DNA of 64,000 nucleotides from Allacma fusca (taxonomy: Eukaryota; Arthropoda; Collembola; Symphypleona; Sminthuridae), in contig OX359246.1 in the NCBI GenBank assembly GCA_947179485.1, forward strand, positions 58,073,632-58,137,631. The letters are read 5' to 3'. Shown one piece after another: positions 23,368 through 31,888 of the stretch. The notes beneath the pieces are model-generated. The model was not told where the DNA came from. It did not search any database and was given only the letters and a program-made list of their open reading frames with translations. The position numbers and the translations under genes are program-made. Position 1 is the first letter of the stretch. Every line of letters begins with the position of its first letter.

Positions 23368-25239
23368 TCAATAAGCACGGGGGAAGGTAACAACGGGAGC
23401 AGGATGCTGGGCGTTGTTATTTTCTTCAGGAGTTGACACGAAGACGGCCTGCTGGAGGTGTCCGTGTTGACGCGAGGAAGTGCGGCGGTAACGGTAACAA
23501 CCGTAAATGATTAAAAGTAAACCAAAAAGAGTAAAGAAAACAATACCAGTTATGGAGAAAATTCTGAATTCCAAATTATAATCACCAGTGCCGAGGCCAA
23601 CTTCAAGTTGAGGGGTTGGAATGACGGCAGGGATGACTGGAAGTTTGAATGACTGCTCTTGTGCAGTCGGAGGGGCTGGAGTAGCTTGGGTGGACTTTAT
23701 GACGCTCTCGAAATTGAAAGTTTTAGGGTCGGCAATCAGCATGAGTTGGAGCAACTTGAAATCTTGTATGGCTTGATCCATGGGAGACAAGGTCACGTTA
23801 GGGCTGAAATTAATACTTTCACTCGCACTAGTAACATCTTCTTTGAGAAGTTGATGAGGAGGAAGGTTTTGATTGAAGGTATTAGAAGGTGAAGGCACAA
23901 AATCAAGCACTTTAGCAATTACGGGAGGAGCAAGCACAAAACCGGCTCCAAGAGCCATCACTTTTAATGCATTAGCACGCTTTTTCTTATTTATGTCAGT
24001 GAGAAAAGGATTTGGGGCAACTTTAGAATGAAGTGTGTTAATACTTACTGACCTTTGAGGAGGAATTACCAACTTTTGGTTGGAAAGAGCCTGTTGCTTG
24101 TTCATTTTGGAGAGACTGAATCCATGTGTGAGGGATGGTAAGCTGTTCCATCCTCCGGGCGGGGGTAGTGGGGCCGCTCCGCCGGAGCAGATGAGGAAGA
24201 AAACACAGAGCGTGGTGAACTTTGTGGAGAGGCCACAAATTCTCCTCTGTCGTTTAGCAGAAACTGTTGAGACATATGTGACTGAGTCATCTGAGGAGTC
24301 CCCGGAAGGTGGGACGATGATTCCCGGGGATGAGGCGGATTCTCCGAAGAGGGCGGAGGCCGGCTCATCATGCTCGTTGTGGAAGAAACTGTCGTGGACG
24401 GAAGTCCCGAACGGAGCACTTCGAAGGAGGGAAGGCGATATGCAGGAGACTCGTTCCGCACGCGAATTGGATCGCTTTGAGCGGGTCGGATTAATGACAG
24501 GTTTTTGAACTGACACTGGGGGTGAGTCACTTTTGGGGTTGAAAAATCCTGACACGCCGGAGGTACCGGGTTGGGGTGAATCTCTGGCGGAACTACTAAA
24601 AACTGAGCTCGCGAGTGACTCGGAGCTGACATTTGAATAGGCGGGCGACTGTGGCAATGATATTTCGCGTTTGTTAAAGGACTCGAGGTAGGGAGCAACT
24701 TCCGTTGTTTCGGAACTGCCTTGAGATGCTCGAGTGTTGACTGGGTAAAAACTTCGATGTGGATTTGAGGGTCCACTAAAATCACTGGAGTGGACAGAAC
24801 GAATTCCGCTGGGGAATCCCTCATTTGATGTAACAATTGTTTCCATGTTATAGCCTGGCGGTACGCTGCCGCACAATAAGCACCTCTCAATTGATCTATG
24901 AGCAAGGGCACAGCACTGGGTAACACAAGTCCCAGGGCGACGTGACGAAAAATTCTGGAGTAGATGGGAACTGAACAATCCGTTGCAGCAATGACTTGTC
25001 CAGTTGCATCCGAAAACTGAAGGGGAAAAATTTTTACAATACACTCGGCCACCGGACAATAAACTGGGATATTGGATGGAGTAGGGAGTGTAACCGAAGC
25101 TAACTGCGACCAAGGGTTCTCTCCTAATTTGAAAATTGGCCTGACTCCCAGCGTAGTCATAGGAGTCAGTTGGCCTTGGAGAGTCGGATATTGCGGGGGT
25201 GCTGGAAAGTTGGGGGATGAAGAATTCATGGTGATACAT
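23368..25239 (-). CDS. env: Retrotransposon third ORF, frame B: env-like membrane protein
   Basis: Envelope-position protein of an endogenous retroelement. The open frame runs from an ATG at 25237-25239 (623 codons); an internal ATG at 24846 is an alternative start, because the earlier part is odd in composition and Cys-rich. Residue numbers here count from 25263. Seen: Ser/Pro-rich region 140-335; a basic cluster KRQRR (337-341) just before a hydrophobic stretch (349-360) that could act as an internal signal; a second basic cluster KKKR (426-429) followed by an Ala/Gly-rich hydrophobic segment (431-455), the layout of a cleavage site and fusion segment; a clear C-terminal membrane anchor (569-589); and a short basic tail. 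The 3' half is the surest. A spliced message may supply its real start. It overlaps frame A for about 1.1 kb. Confidence 0.65.
   Translation of the reverse strand: MYHHEFFIPQLSSTPAISDSPRPTDSYDYAGSQANFQIRREPLVAVSFGYTPYSIQYPSLLSGGRVYCKNFSPSVFGCNWTSHCCNGLFSSHLLQNFSSRRPGTCVTQCCALAHRSIERCLLCGSVPPGYNMETIVTSNEGFPSGIRSVHSSDFSGPSNPHRSFYPVNTRASQGSSETTEVAPYLESFNKREISLPQSPAYSNVSSESLASSVFSSSARDSPQPGTSGVSGFFNPKSDSPPVSVQKPVINPTRSKRSNSRAERVSCISPSLLRSAPFGTSVHDSFFHNEHDEPASALFGESASSPGIIVPPSGDSSDDSVTYVSTVSAKRQRRICGLSTKFTTLCVFFLICSGGAAPLPPPGGWNSLPSLTHGFSLSKMNKQQALSNQKLVIPPQRSVSINTLHSKVAPNPFLTDINKKKRANALKVMALGAGFVLAPPVIAKVLDFVPSPSNTFNQNLPPHQLLKEDVTSASESINFSPNVTLSPMDQAIQDFKLLQLMLIADPKTFNFESVIKSTQATPAPPTAQEQSFKLPVIPAVIPTPQLEVGLGTGDYNLEFRIFSITGIVFFTLFGLLLIIYGCYRYRRTSSRQHGHLQQAVFVSTPEENNNAQHPAPVVTFPRAY
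24102..25229 (-). CDS. Retrotransposon third ORF, frame A (unknown function)
   Basis: 375 residues from the ATG at 25227-25229, 56 bases after the pol stop. The first 170 residues look like a folded domain, with alternating hydrophobic and polar stretches such as VYCPVAECIVKIFPLQF and HVALGLVLPSAVPLLID. The rest is Pro/Ser-rich and probably disordered. I recognise no family. It overlaps frame B over its full length on the same strand. Composition suggests the first half of this frame is the real coding frame here; that is inference. No signal peptide or membrane anchor seen. Confidence 0.55.
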   Translation of the reverse strand: MNSSSPNFPAPPQYPTLQGQLTPMTTLGVRPIFKLGENPWSQLASVTLPTPSNIPVYCPVAECIVKIFPLQFSDATGQVIAATDCSVPIYSRIFRHVALGLVLPSAVPLLIDQLRGAYCAAAYRQAITWKQLLHQMRDSPAEFVLSTPVILVDPQIHIEVFTQSTLEHLKAVPKQRKLLPTSSPLTNAKYHCHSRPPIQMSAPSHSRAQFLVVPPEIHPNPVPPACQDFSTPKVTHPQCQFKNLSLIRPAQSDPIRVRNESPAYRLPSFEVLRSGLPSTTVSSTTSMMSRPPPSSENPPHPRESSSHLPGTPQMTQSHMSQQFLLNDRGEFVASPQSSPRSVFSSSSAPAERPHYPRPEDGTAYHPSHMDSVSPK

Positions 25240-25285
25240 GTGTAAAATGACACAGTATGGCAACTTAAGTAATTATAGCAAAAAT

Positions 25286-28200
25286 TTATACACGTTTGGC
25301 TTTATCAATCAATCGCTGAGATTTTCGCACCGGAAGTGGGAGTTTAGATGGAGATGAAACTTTGGATAAAACTGGGACACGAGTCGCACTTTCAGAAGAT
25401 GATGATGGAGTGGAAATGTCAGGAGAGTCGGAGGAGTGAAAATGACTGAGCCAAGAGTTAAACTCATCTTGGTCATCACTTGTGTATACATACTCAGGGT
25501 GTATTATACCATTACCTGAATCTAAACTTATAAGCTTGAGCTGTGAAAGATGACACCGGACATTAGGTCGCAACCTTTGAGAAGGGAATGTTAAAACTAG
25601 CTCAGCATTATTGTTCTTATCTATGCTTACAATTGTATAGGGGCCTATCCACCTACAGAGTAATTTATCGGAAAGACCAACTTTACGCTGTGGTAAGTAA
25701 AATCTAACGTGGGAACCAACTTTATATTCAAAGGGTCTGTATTGCGCATCAAATTTTTCCTTGGCCTGAATCTGAGCTTTGCGAATTAATTGAGCAATTC
25801 GCTGATGCATAATTTTTACTTGATTCGGACTCAACTGAGTAATACTTAAAAGGGAATTAGGGATCGAGTTTAGCATGGGAGCTGGAGGCTGGCGCCCGAA
25901 AAACGCTTGGAAAGGGGAAATTTTTGTAACCGAATGCTCACTGGTATTGTAAGCAGCAATTACATATGGAACATATACGTCCCAATTATCTTGATTATCG
26001 GAAACAAACTTACTAAGCATTATTGCTAAAGTTTGGTTCACTCTTTCCACAGCTCCATGAGACCGGGGGTGAAAGGGCACACTAAAATTATGAGTAATGT
26101 TAAACTGTTGTGTTAACTTTTGCACAACTGCCGACTTAAATTCAGCGGCACCATCAGAAATTAATGTGGACATGCCTGGAAAAGTTAAAATAAATTGTTC
26201 GAGATGCATGGAAACATTCGCAGCATCTTTGACAGGAAGCAATGAAACATGAACCCATTTTGTAAACAAGTCAGTTAAAACTAACACATATTTATTACCT
26301 CTAGGAGTTTCTTTGAAGGGGCCTAATAAATCCATCGCGTAAGTACTAGCGGGGACTTTTATAGGAATGATTTTAAGACTGTCCATCCGTAGACGAGTCT
26401 GATGTTGGCGACTTTGGCACTCGGGGCATTGTGAGCAATGCTTGAAAGTGTCGGCGGTCATGGATCGCCACCAATAATAGGGACGGATCCTTGCCAAACA
26501 TCTACGAAAACTGAGATGACCTGCTAACGGATGATTATGGGCATTATGTAATAATGTGGGAATCAAGGCCTTAGGAACTAAAAGTAAATTAGGTTGCCTA
26601 GGATTAAACTGAATAAAATACACACCATCACTATTCGAAGTAACTTTTGAGCGCTTTTTTGTTAATAATCTCTGCAAAACAGGATCAATAGCTTGAGCAT
26701 GTTTCAAGTCGTCAGGATTAATTAACGGATCAAAAGGAGTAATGAGAGAGGAAGTAAAACCAGGTAAAATCAAATCCTCCTCAGATTGTGTATCACTCGA
26801 CAGTGCATATGGACAACGGGAGACGCCATCCACATTCCTGTGGAGAGAGCCTTTTTTATAACGTATCACATACCTATATTCCTGTAATATTATAGACATT
26901 TTTGTAAGTCTAGCAGTAGGGTCACGCTGACACTTTAAAAAGCATAATGCATGATGGTCAGTAACAATTGTGAAAGGCTTTAAAAATAAAAATTCACGTA
27001 ACTTTTTCGTGGAAAATACAACAGCAAGACACTCTTTCTCAGTGACACTCCAATTTTTCTCCGTAGGAGTGAGTGCACGAGAGACATAATAAACGGGATG
27101 CTCTCCATCCTCAAACTGTTGGTGGAGAATCCCTGCAATTGCAAGGTTGCTCGCATCCGTGTACAATAAACATGGACGATTCTCCTCATAATGTCTCAAC
27201 ACAGGGGCTTTACACACTGCCTGTTTGAGATTTTCAAAAGACTCATCACAATCCTTGGACCAATGGTACAAAGAATGTTTTTTGAGTAAGCTCTGCAATG
27301 GAGCTGCAATCTGAGCAAAGCCTAAAATAAATCTTCGGTAATAACCTATAGTACCCAAAAATTTTCTAAGAGTATCTAAATTATTGGGCTTCGGCTGGCG
27401 CATTATAGCAGCCACTTTAGCCGGTTCCGTTGTTAATCCTTGTTGGGTCAAATAAAATCCAAAAATAATATGTTCTTGCATAGCAAAATTACATTTCCAT
27501 GGACTGAGTCGAAAATTAACTCGGGATAAAGCTTGAAAAACTAATTCAAGGGCGACTAAATGAGAAGGAAAATCACGACTGTATGGAATTATATCATCTA
27601 TATATGATACAGCATGTGTATAGCGTAAGCGTCCCAAAGTTGCTATAGCTAATTTTTGGAAATAGGCCGGAGCATTTTTGAGACCGAAACATACGCGGAG
27701 GTACATATATATACCAAATTCAGTAATAATAGCGCATAAATGTCTATCATCAGGATGAATCAGAGCCTGATAATAGCCGCTAAATAAATCCAAGGGGGAA
27801 AAATATTTTGCATGACGGAGTTGGAAAAGTAAATCATCAATGCGGGGAAGAGGAAATAACTCATCTTTAGTGATTTTGTTTAACTTTGTAAAATCACACA
27901 CTAATCTCCATTTATTTAATTTTTGTCGAACTAAAAATACTGGGGTTGAATAATTGGAAGACTCACACGGGACTATAATATTAGCCTGTATGAGTTTGTC
28001 AAGTTCACTTTTTAATATTTCACGTTCAAGGGGACTGAGTCTATACGGTTTGGACTGAACTGGAACATCCGAGTTCAACTGTATACGCATAGGAGGGAGA
28101 ATGCAAGCCTGTAAATCATTAATGCTCCATGCAAAAAGATAAGAATACCGATTTAAAAGTTGAATAATAGCATGACGCTGGTCTGGGGTAAGTTGAGAAT

Positions 28201-29245
28201 TAATATTGATAACTGAAAGTTGTTCAGCAGTCAATGGTTTAATTTCAGAGGGAATAACAGGGACAGAAGAGAGGGCTTGAACAAACTCATACCGTTGTGA
28301 GTAACCTAAAATTGTGCCCGCAACAATAAGTTGAGGAGAGCGAGACACATTGGAAGCCAATAAAACATTTTTACTATGGTTGATGACAGGGGGAAAAATA
28401 ACTTGAAGTTGTTTTTCTACTGTAGGGCTGGGAATGAACGCACATGAATGAGTGGAATTCATATCTGTGGTTGGAATGTACATTTGACGTCGAGGGGGAA
28501 GGTTAATGGTAAACAAGGACTTCACTGGTAAGGAACATCCACATTCCACTGAGCACACTTCATTGTATGCATGACTACGAAGATAATGGGTCACTTGTGA
28601 ATTATACATAATACTACGACTAACATCTACAACCAATGTGTATTGTTTGAGAAAAGCACACCCTAAAATGAATGAGGGGGTGAGAGTATCTAACACATGA
28701 GCTGTAGTTGTGTAATTTATATTATCTAACTTAAAACACAAAGTTACTACACTGGAAGTTTTAAGTTTGGTTTTGTCAGCGGTCATAATATGACAGGGAG
28801 GGCCTGGCAAAATTTTACTCTCAGCTGGCACTGCACTTCGTAAAATTAAAGTATGTGTAGCACCAGTATCAACTAAAGCATCAATTGTCACTGAGGTAAA
28901 ATAGCACATGATGTAGGGGCAATGTGTAGCACTTAAAACATTTACAGAGGGTAAGTAATCTGGGGGTATGACTGTAGAGTGGGATTTGCTTGAACTTGCT
29001 GGGGAACTGCAGCCTGTTGAGGAGGCGCAAAAGCAAGTTCCACTCTTTGAACATTCTGGCGATTGTTGGGATTGTAATTGTTGTTGCGGCGGTAATTGTT
29101 GTTTTGGTAATTCCGTTGACCATTGTTGCGGTTCTGGAATTGTTGTCGATTTTGATTGTTTTGGGGACCCTGGTTCTGATTGTTGGGTCCCCGCTGCCCA
29201 TTTCCCGACCGACAGTCGCGAGCAAAATGACCAAATGTGTTGCAA
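25286..29245 (-). CDS. pol: Retrotransposon Pol polyprotein (PR, RT, RNase H, integrase)
   Basis: Open frame of 1,319 codons; the first part (to 28942) overlaps gag, and pol lies in the -1 frame, so it is probably made by ribosomal frameshifting; the true first residue is unknown. Domains: aspartic protease VDTGATHTLI (active DTGA about 126-129), reverse transcriptase with SPLDLFSGYYQ (D about 486) and YIDD (548-551), RNase H with TDAS (696-699) and TDHH (762-765), and integrase with an HHCC zinc motif (His near 906/910, CSQCPEC near 937-943) and D972, D1031, E1067, the last pair with the D-35-E spacing. A GPY/F-like RWIGPYTIV follows. All catalytic residues are present and the frame is intact, so the element may be competent. 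Confidence 0.95.
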   Translation of the reverse strand: MQHIWSFCSRLSVGKWAAGTQQSEPGSPKQSKSTTIPEPQQWSTELPKQQLPPQQQLQSQQSPECSKSGTCFCASSTGCSSPASSSKSHSTVIPPDYLPSVNVLSATHCPYIMCYFTSVTIDALVDTGATHTLILRSAVPAESKILPGPPCHIMTADKTKLKTSSVVTLCFKLDNINYTTTAHVLDTLTPSFILGCAFLKQYTLVVDVSRSIMYNSQVTHYLRSHAYNEVCSVECGCSLPVKSLFTINLPPRRQMYIPTTDMNSTHSCAFIPSPTVEKQLQVIFPPVINHSKNVLLASNVSRSPQLIVAGTILGYSQRYEFVQALSSVPVIPSEIKPLTAEQLSVININSQLTPDQRHAIIQLLNRYSYLFAWSINDLQACILPPMRIQLNSDVPVQSKPYRLSPLEREILKSELDKLIQANIIVPCESSNYSTPVFLVRQKLNKWRLVCDFTKLNKITKDELFPLPRIDDLLFQLRHAKYFSPLDLFSGYYQALIHPDDRHLCAIITEFGIYMYLRVCFGLKNAPAYFQKLAIATLGRLRYTHAVSYIDDIIPYSRDFPSHLVALELVFQALSRVNFRLSPWKCNFAMQEHIIFGFYLTQQGLTTEPAKVAAIMRQPKPNNLDTLRKFLGTIGYYRRFILGFAQIAAPLQSLLKKHSLYHWSKDCDESFENLKQAVCKAPVLRHYEENRPCLLYTDASNLAIAGILHQQFEDGEHPVYYVSRALTPTEKNWSVTEKECLAVVFSTKKLREFLFLKPFTIVTDHHALCFLKCQRDPTARLTKMSIILQEYRYVIRYKKGSLHRNVDGVSRCPYALSSDTQSEEDLILPGFTSSLITPFDPLINPDDLKHAQAIDPVLQRLLTKKRSKVTSNSDGVYFIQFNPRQPNLLLVPKALIPTLLHNAHNHPLAGHLSFRRCLARIRPYYWWRSMTADTFKHCSQCPECQSRQHQTRLRMDSLKIIPIKVPASTYAMDLLGPFKETPRGNKYVLVLTDLFTKWVHVSLLPVKDAANVSMHLEQFILTFPGMSTLISDGAAEFKSAVVQKLTQQFNITHNFSVPFHPRSHGAVERVNQTLAIMLSKFVSDNQDNWDVYVPYVIAAYNTSEHSVTKISPFQAFFGRQPPAPMLNSIPNSLLSITQLSPNQVKIMHQRIAQLIRKAQIQAKEKFDAQYRPFEYKVGSHVRFYLPQRKVGLSDKLLCRWIGPYTIVSIDKNNNAELVLTFPSQRLRPNVRCHLSQLKLISLDSGNGIIHPEYVYTSDDQDEFNSWLSHFHSSDSPDISTPSSSSESATRVPVLSKVSSPSKLPLPVRKSQRLIDKAKRV

Positions 29246-30444
29246 TTATAGCATTGGAGCCCACGAGCAGGGTTGGGATTATTATTATTACCGTTATTTT
29301 GATTATTATTGTTACGAGGAGTACCATTATTATTATTTCTACCACCGCCTCGTCCGCGACGATTATTATTACGTTGAGCAGGTGGGTTACCATTTAATGC
29401 GTTAACTTGAGCATGTGGGGCATCAGATGTAGTTAACTTTTTGATTTGTTCTTCCAAAGCTAATAATTTAGCAGTAGTATCGGGCATGGGAGTAGCTTCT
29501 TGTTGAAATTCACGATGCTCGCAAAATCTAACAAGGGCTGCGATACTTGTAAAACTCAAGCCGCTAGTAGCTTGGGCGTATTTTGGGAGTAGTCCCGAAA
29601 TGCCCCAAGCCACTCTATCAGCGACGGGCATGTTTGCATCATAACGGGAACAAAGTGTATCCATAGCATACAAAAATTTTGCACATGACTCTTTTTCTAC
29701 CTGAACTTTTGATTTAAGTTGATGCAAATAAACTTGACGGCTTTTACCGTATCTCTCTCGAAGAGCTGTATACATAGTGGGAATATCTACTACAGTGGAA
29801 CCTGCACGTCGAATTTCACCCTGTAGCCAAAGAAATGGATCAGGCAATAATAAATTGGGGAGATTATTTTGTAACTCCGCCCAATCCCATTTAAGTAAAC
29901 CAATGATCCGCTCCAAATCCATAATAAAATCAAAAACATCATGGTTCGCCGGATCAAACTGATTTGTTTTCTTAAAATTAAGAAAAGAATTCGCTGGAGG
30001 GGTTTGAATCACAATCGTAGGCGGAACAGTCGTCGCCATTTTATTCGTATGATAATAAACTGTTGAAAAATAACCACTAGGTTCTTGAAATAAATCACAT
30101 AAATTTATTACCGGAGGTGGGATCTTAAATTTACGAGAAGCACGTTTTGCATTTTTCTGCGAAGCACTTTGAGTAAAACTAGCACTAGGGGTAGGTTTAG
30201 TAGTTTTGGTTTTAAGGGGTGGAATTAATGGAACAGTTGTAGTAGTTGGAGGAGTCTGAGCTGTGCTACTGGAAACTGTAGTTACAGGTTGGCGCTTACG
30301 AGCAGCCTTTAAAACCTTAGCTAATTGATCTTTATCTAAAATGTCAGGGTTAGAATTTGAACGAGTTGAACGCCCTTGAGGCGGAGGTGAAATTGATGAC
30401 TGAGATGCAAGGGGTTTCTTTGGAGGCTGTTTTGAGCCAGACAT
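28942..30444 (-). CDS. gag: Retrotransposon Gag polyprotein
   Basis: Structural protein that forms the particle and binds RNA. 500 residues from the ATG at 30442-30444. It has a basic, Pro/Ser/Thr-rich N-terminus, a capsid-like middle (about 150-320) and then an Asn/Gln/Arg-rich C-terminus. One CCHC zinc knuckle, CYNCNTFGHFARDC (residues 398-411), has the exact C-x2-C-x4-H-x4-C spacing of nucleocapsid domains. The last 304 bases overlap pol, which is in the -1 frame. No stop or frameshift inside. Confidence 0.93.
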   Translation of the reverse strand: MSGSKQPPKKPLASQSSISPPPQGRSTRSNSNPDILDKDQLAKVLKAARKRQPVTTVSSSTAQTPPTTTTVPLIPPLKTKTTKPTPSASFTQSASQKNAKRASRKFKIPPPVINLCDLFQEPSGYFSTVYYHTNKMATTVPPTIVIQTPPANSFLNFKKTNQFDPANHDVFDFIMDLERIIGLLKWDWAELQNNLPNLLLPDPFLWLQGEIRRAGSTVVDIPTMYTALRERYGKSRQVYLHQLKSKVQVEKESCAKFLYAMDTLCSRYDANMPVADRVAWGISGLLPKYAQATSGLSFTSIAALVRFCEHREFQQEATPMPDTTAKLLALEEQIKKLTTSDAPHAQVNALNGNPPAQRNNNRRGRGGGRNNNNGTPRNNNNQNNGNNNNPNPARGLQCYNCNTFGHFARDCRSGNGQRGPNNQNQGPQNNQNRQQFQNRNNGQRNYQNNNYRRNNNYNPNNRQNVQRVELAFAPPQQAAVPQQVQANPTLQSYPQITYPL

Positions 30445-30993
30445 AAAAAACCATAATTATTTACGTACCTTTTTCCAGTAAAACATCAGTAAGTCTTGAT
30501 ATGACCAAAATAATAAATCATTTAAACACCTGGACAGGAAAATCACTCTGTCAAAACAACACACACAGGAAAATCTTCTGTGGAAAACTTGAAAGCAGGT
30601 AAAGGTCCTCTGCAAAAATCCAGTAAGGCAGGCAAATCCTCTGCAAAATCTTGTACGGGCAGGCAAATCCTCTGCTTAGTATGACTCAATCCTCGGAACC
30701 TCCGTGGGCCAGGAGAGTAGAATCGGGGGTAGTCCAAGACAGCTTTTGTCGCCACTTGGGCCACCTGACTTCAGTAGTTGCAATCTACAAGTCCTTAAAA
30801 AAAATTTCTCGAGACGGGAATAAAATCAACCGTTAGACAAACCTCATGTTAAAATTCAATCTCAAATGAATGCCAAAATCTCAAACTTTTTCCTTAATTA
30901 TTGCGCTTTTAACCCGGGGAGCCTAATCTGAGAGCTATTCGGGCGACTTATTCACGGGCAAACTGGTGAAAAGTCTTTGACATGGGCCACCAT
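30445..30993 (-). other. 5' leader of the retrotransposon with short tandem repeats
   Basis: Region between the 5' LTR and the gag start. It holds two to three imperfect copies of a unit of about 31 bases containing GGCAGGCAAATCCTCTGC (30600-30678). It may serve in packaging or as an untranslated leader, but no function can be read from the sequence. Short open stretches here look incidental. Confidence 0.5.
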
Positions 30994-31527
30994 ATTAAGG
31001 TCAGGAAGAGGTCACTCCATTTGAGTAACTTTCCAAGCTTGACTAATTATTAATCGTGCTAAAAATGTAAGTAATTGGATGAAAGCAATTAATAAAAGTC
31101 TCAAATGTAATCCAGACAATTATTGAATGAAACAACCCGAAGGCTGATTGTTTATTCAAAATGAAACTGAAAACGAAATGATAATTACTTCAACAATAAC
31201 TTCAGAAACTTAAAAATAGAACCAAAGGGGAATCTCAGAGGATTCTAAAAATCAAACAGAAAGGAATAACTCTCAGTCTAAGACTGAAGTTTGCAAATAA
31301 GATTTGCACACACTTTAACACTGTCGTGTGTGATTCATACATCATTACATCATTTCATAAGATGAGACGCGTCCAAAAGTGGAGCGTGAGAAGTCCCTCG
31401 TCAGGGATTCTTTACTCTGCTCTAGACGCAGCTAGAGCTGACCTTTAACACTAATAACAATTTTATTACATGACTAAAATCACTTCTTACAACTACACTT
31501 CTTACAACTATGTATGTATACCTTACA
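30994..31527 (-). repeat. 5' LTR (534 bp)
   Basis: Matches the left LTR in length and sequence. It should carry the promoter and start of the element transcript. The internal stretch CTCGTCAGGGATTC lies in both copies. The flank ATACT at 31528 completes the target duplication. Confidence 0.93.
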
Positions 31528-31888
31528 ATACTTATAATGAACTGACCTATTCGGCAACAGTTGAACAATTTGTTACTCATGTCTTATATGCAGTCTTTGA
31601 AGTGATTAGTTATCCGATTATGTTTTACAAGGTTGCTTCTTAAAGCTGTTTGTGTTCTAGAAACCGAAAAGAGTGATTTTGCCAAAAGGTATTTTAAGGA
31701 AAGTATTGTATTTAAAATACAGTATTTTGTATTTGAGTAATTATTTTTAATTACCTACGATGTATTGTATTTTCATTTGTATTTTAGCAATGTAACCTGA
31801 GGTATTTTACTTTGTATTTTCCATATTTTATTTCAGGTATTTTATTTTGTATTTTGTCCTTGTAGACCAAGTATTTTACGTAGCTATG

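Larger units (their letters stand above)
22470..31527 (-). mobile_element. Full-length Gypsy (Metaviridae) LTR retrotransposon with env-like gene
   Basis: 9,058 bp, transcribed on the minus strand, bounded by two 534-bp LTRs and a 5-bp target duplication ATACT (22465-22469 and 31528-31532). Order on the minus strand: 5' LTR, leader, gag, pol (PR-RT-RNaseH-INT), then an env-position region with two overlapping frames, then the 3' LTR. The PR-RT-RNaseH-INT order and the GPY/F-type module after the integrase place it in Gypsy rather than Copia. LTRs that read the same base for base, together with open gag and pol, indicate a very recent insertion. It landed inside a hAT MITE. A TGG two bases inside the 5' LTR (minus strand, near 30991) may start the primer binding site. 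Confidence 0.95.
21869..31888. mobile_element. hAT-type MITE with TATTTTG subterminal repeats, split by an LTR retrotransposon
   Basis: Left end CAGAGCTATGCAG at 21869; complement of the right end CATAGCTACGT at 31888. The flanks are ATGCCTAT (21861-21868) and ATGCCTAC (31889-31896), an 8-bp target duplication with one change. Subterminal regions (21875-22080 and 31690-31880) are packed with degenerate TATTTTG / AAAATAC units. Without the retrotransposon (22470-31527 plus its 5-bp duplication) the element is about 957 bp, close to the other two hAT MITEs here. No transposase, so non-autonomous. Confidence 0.8.

Noticed and set aside
24080..24508. 142-codon open frame on the plus strand opposite the env region
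   Set aside because: GC-rich stop-poor stretch; opposite to two better-supported frames.
28968..29405. Open frames on the plus strand opposite gag
   Set aside because: They are the complement of the Asn/Gln-rich codon repeats of gag and give Tyr/Cys-rich nonsense.
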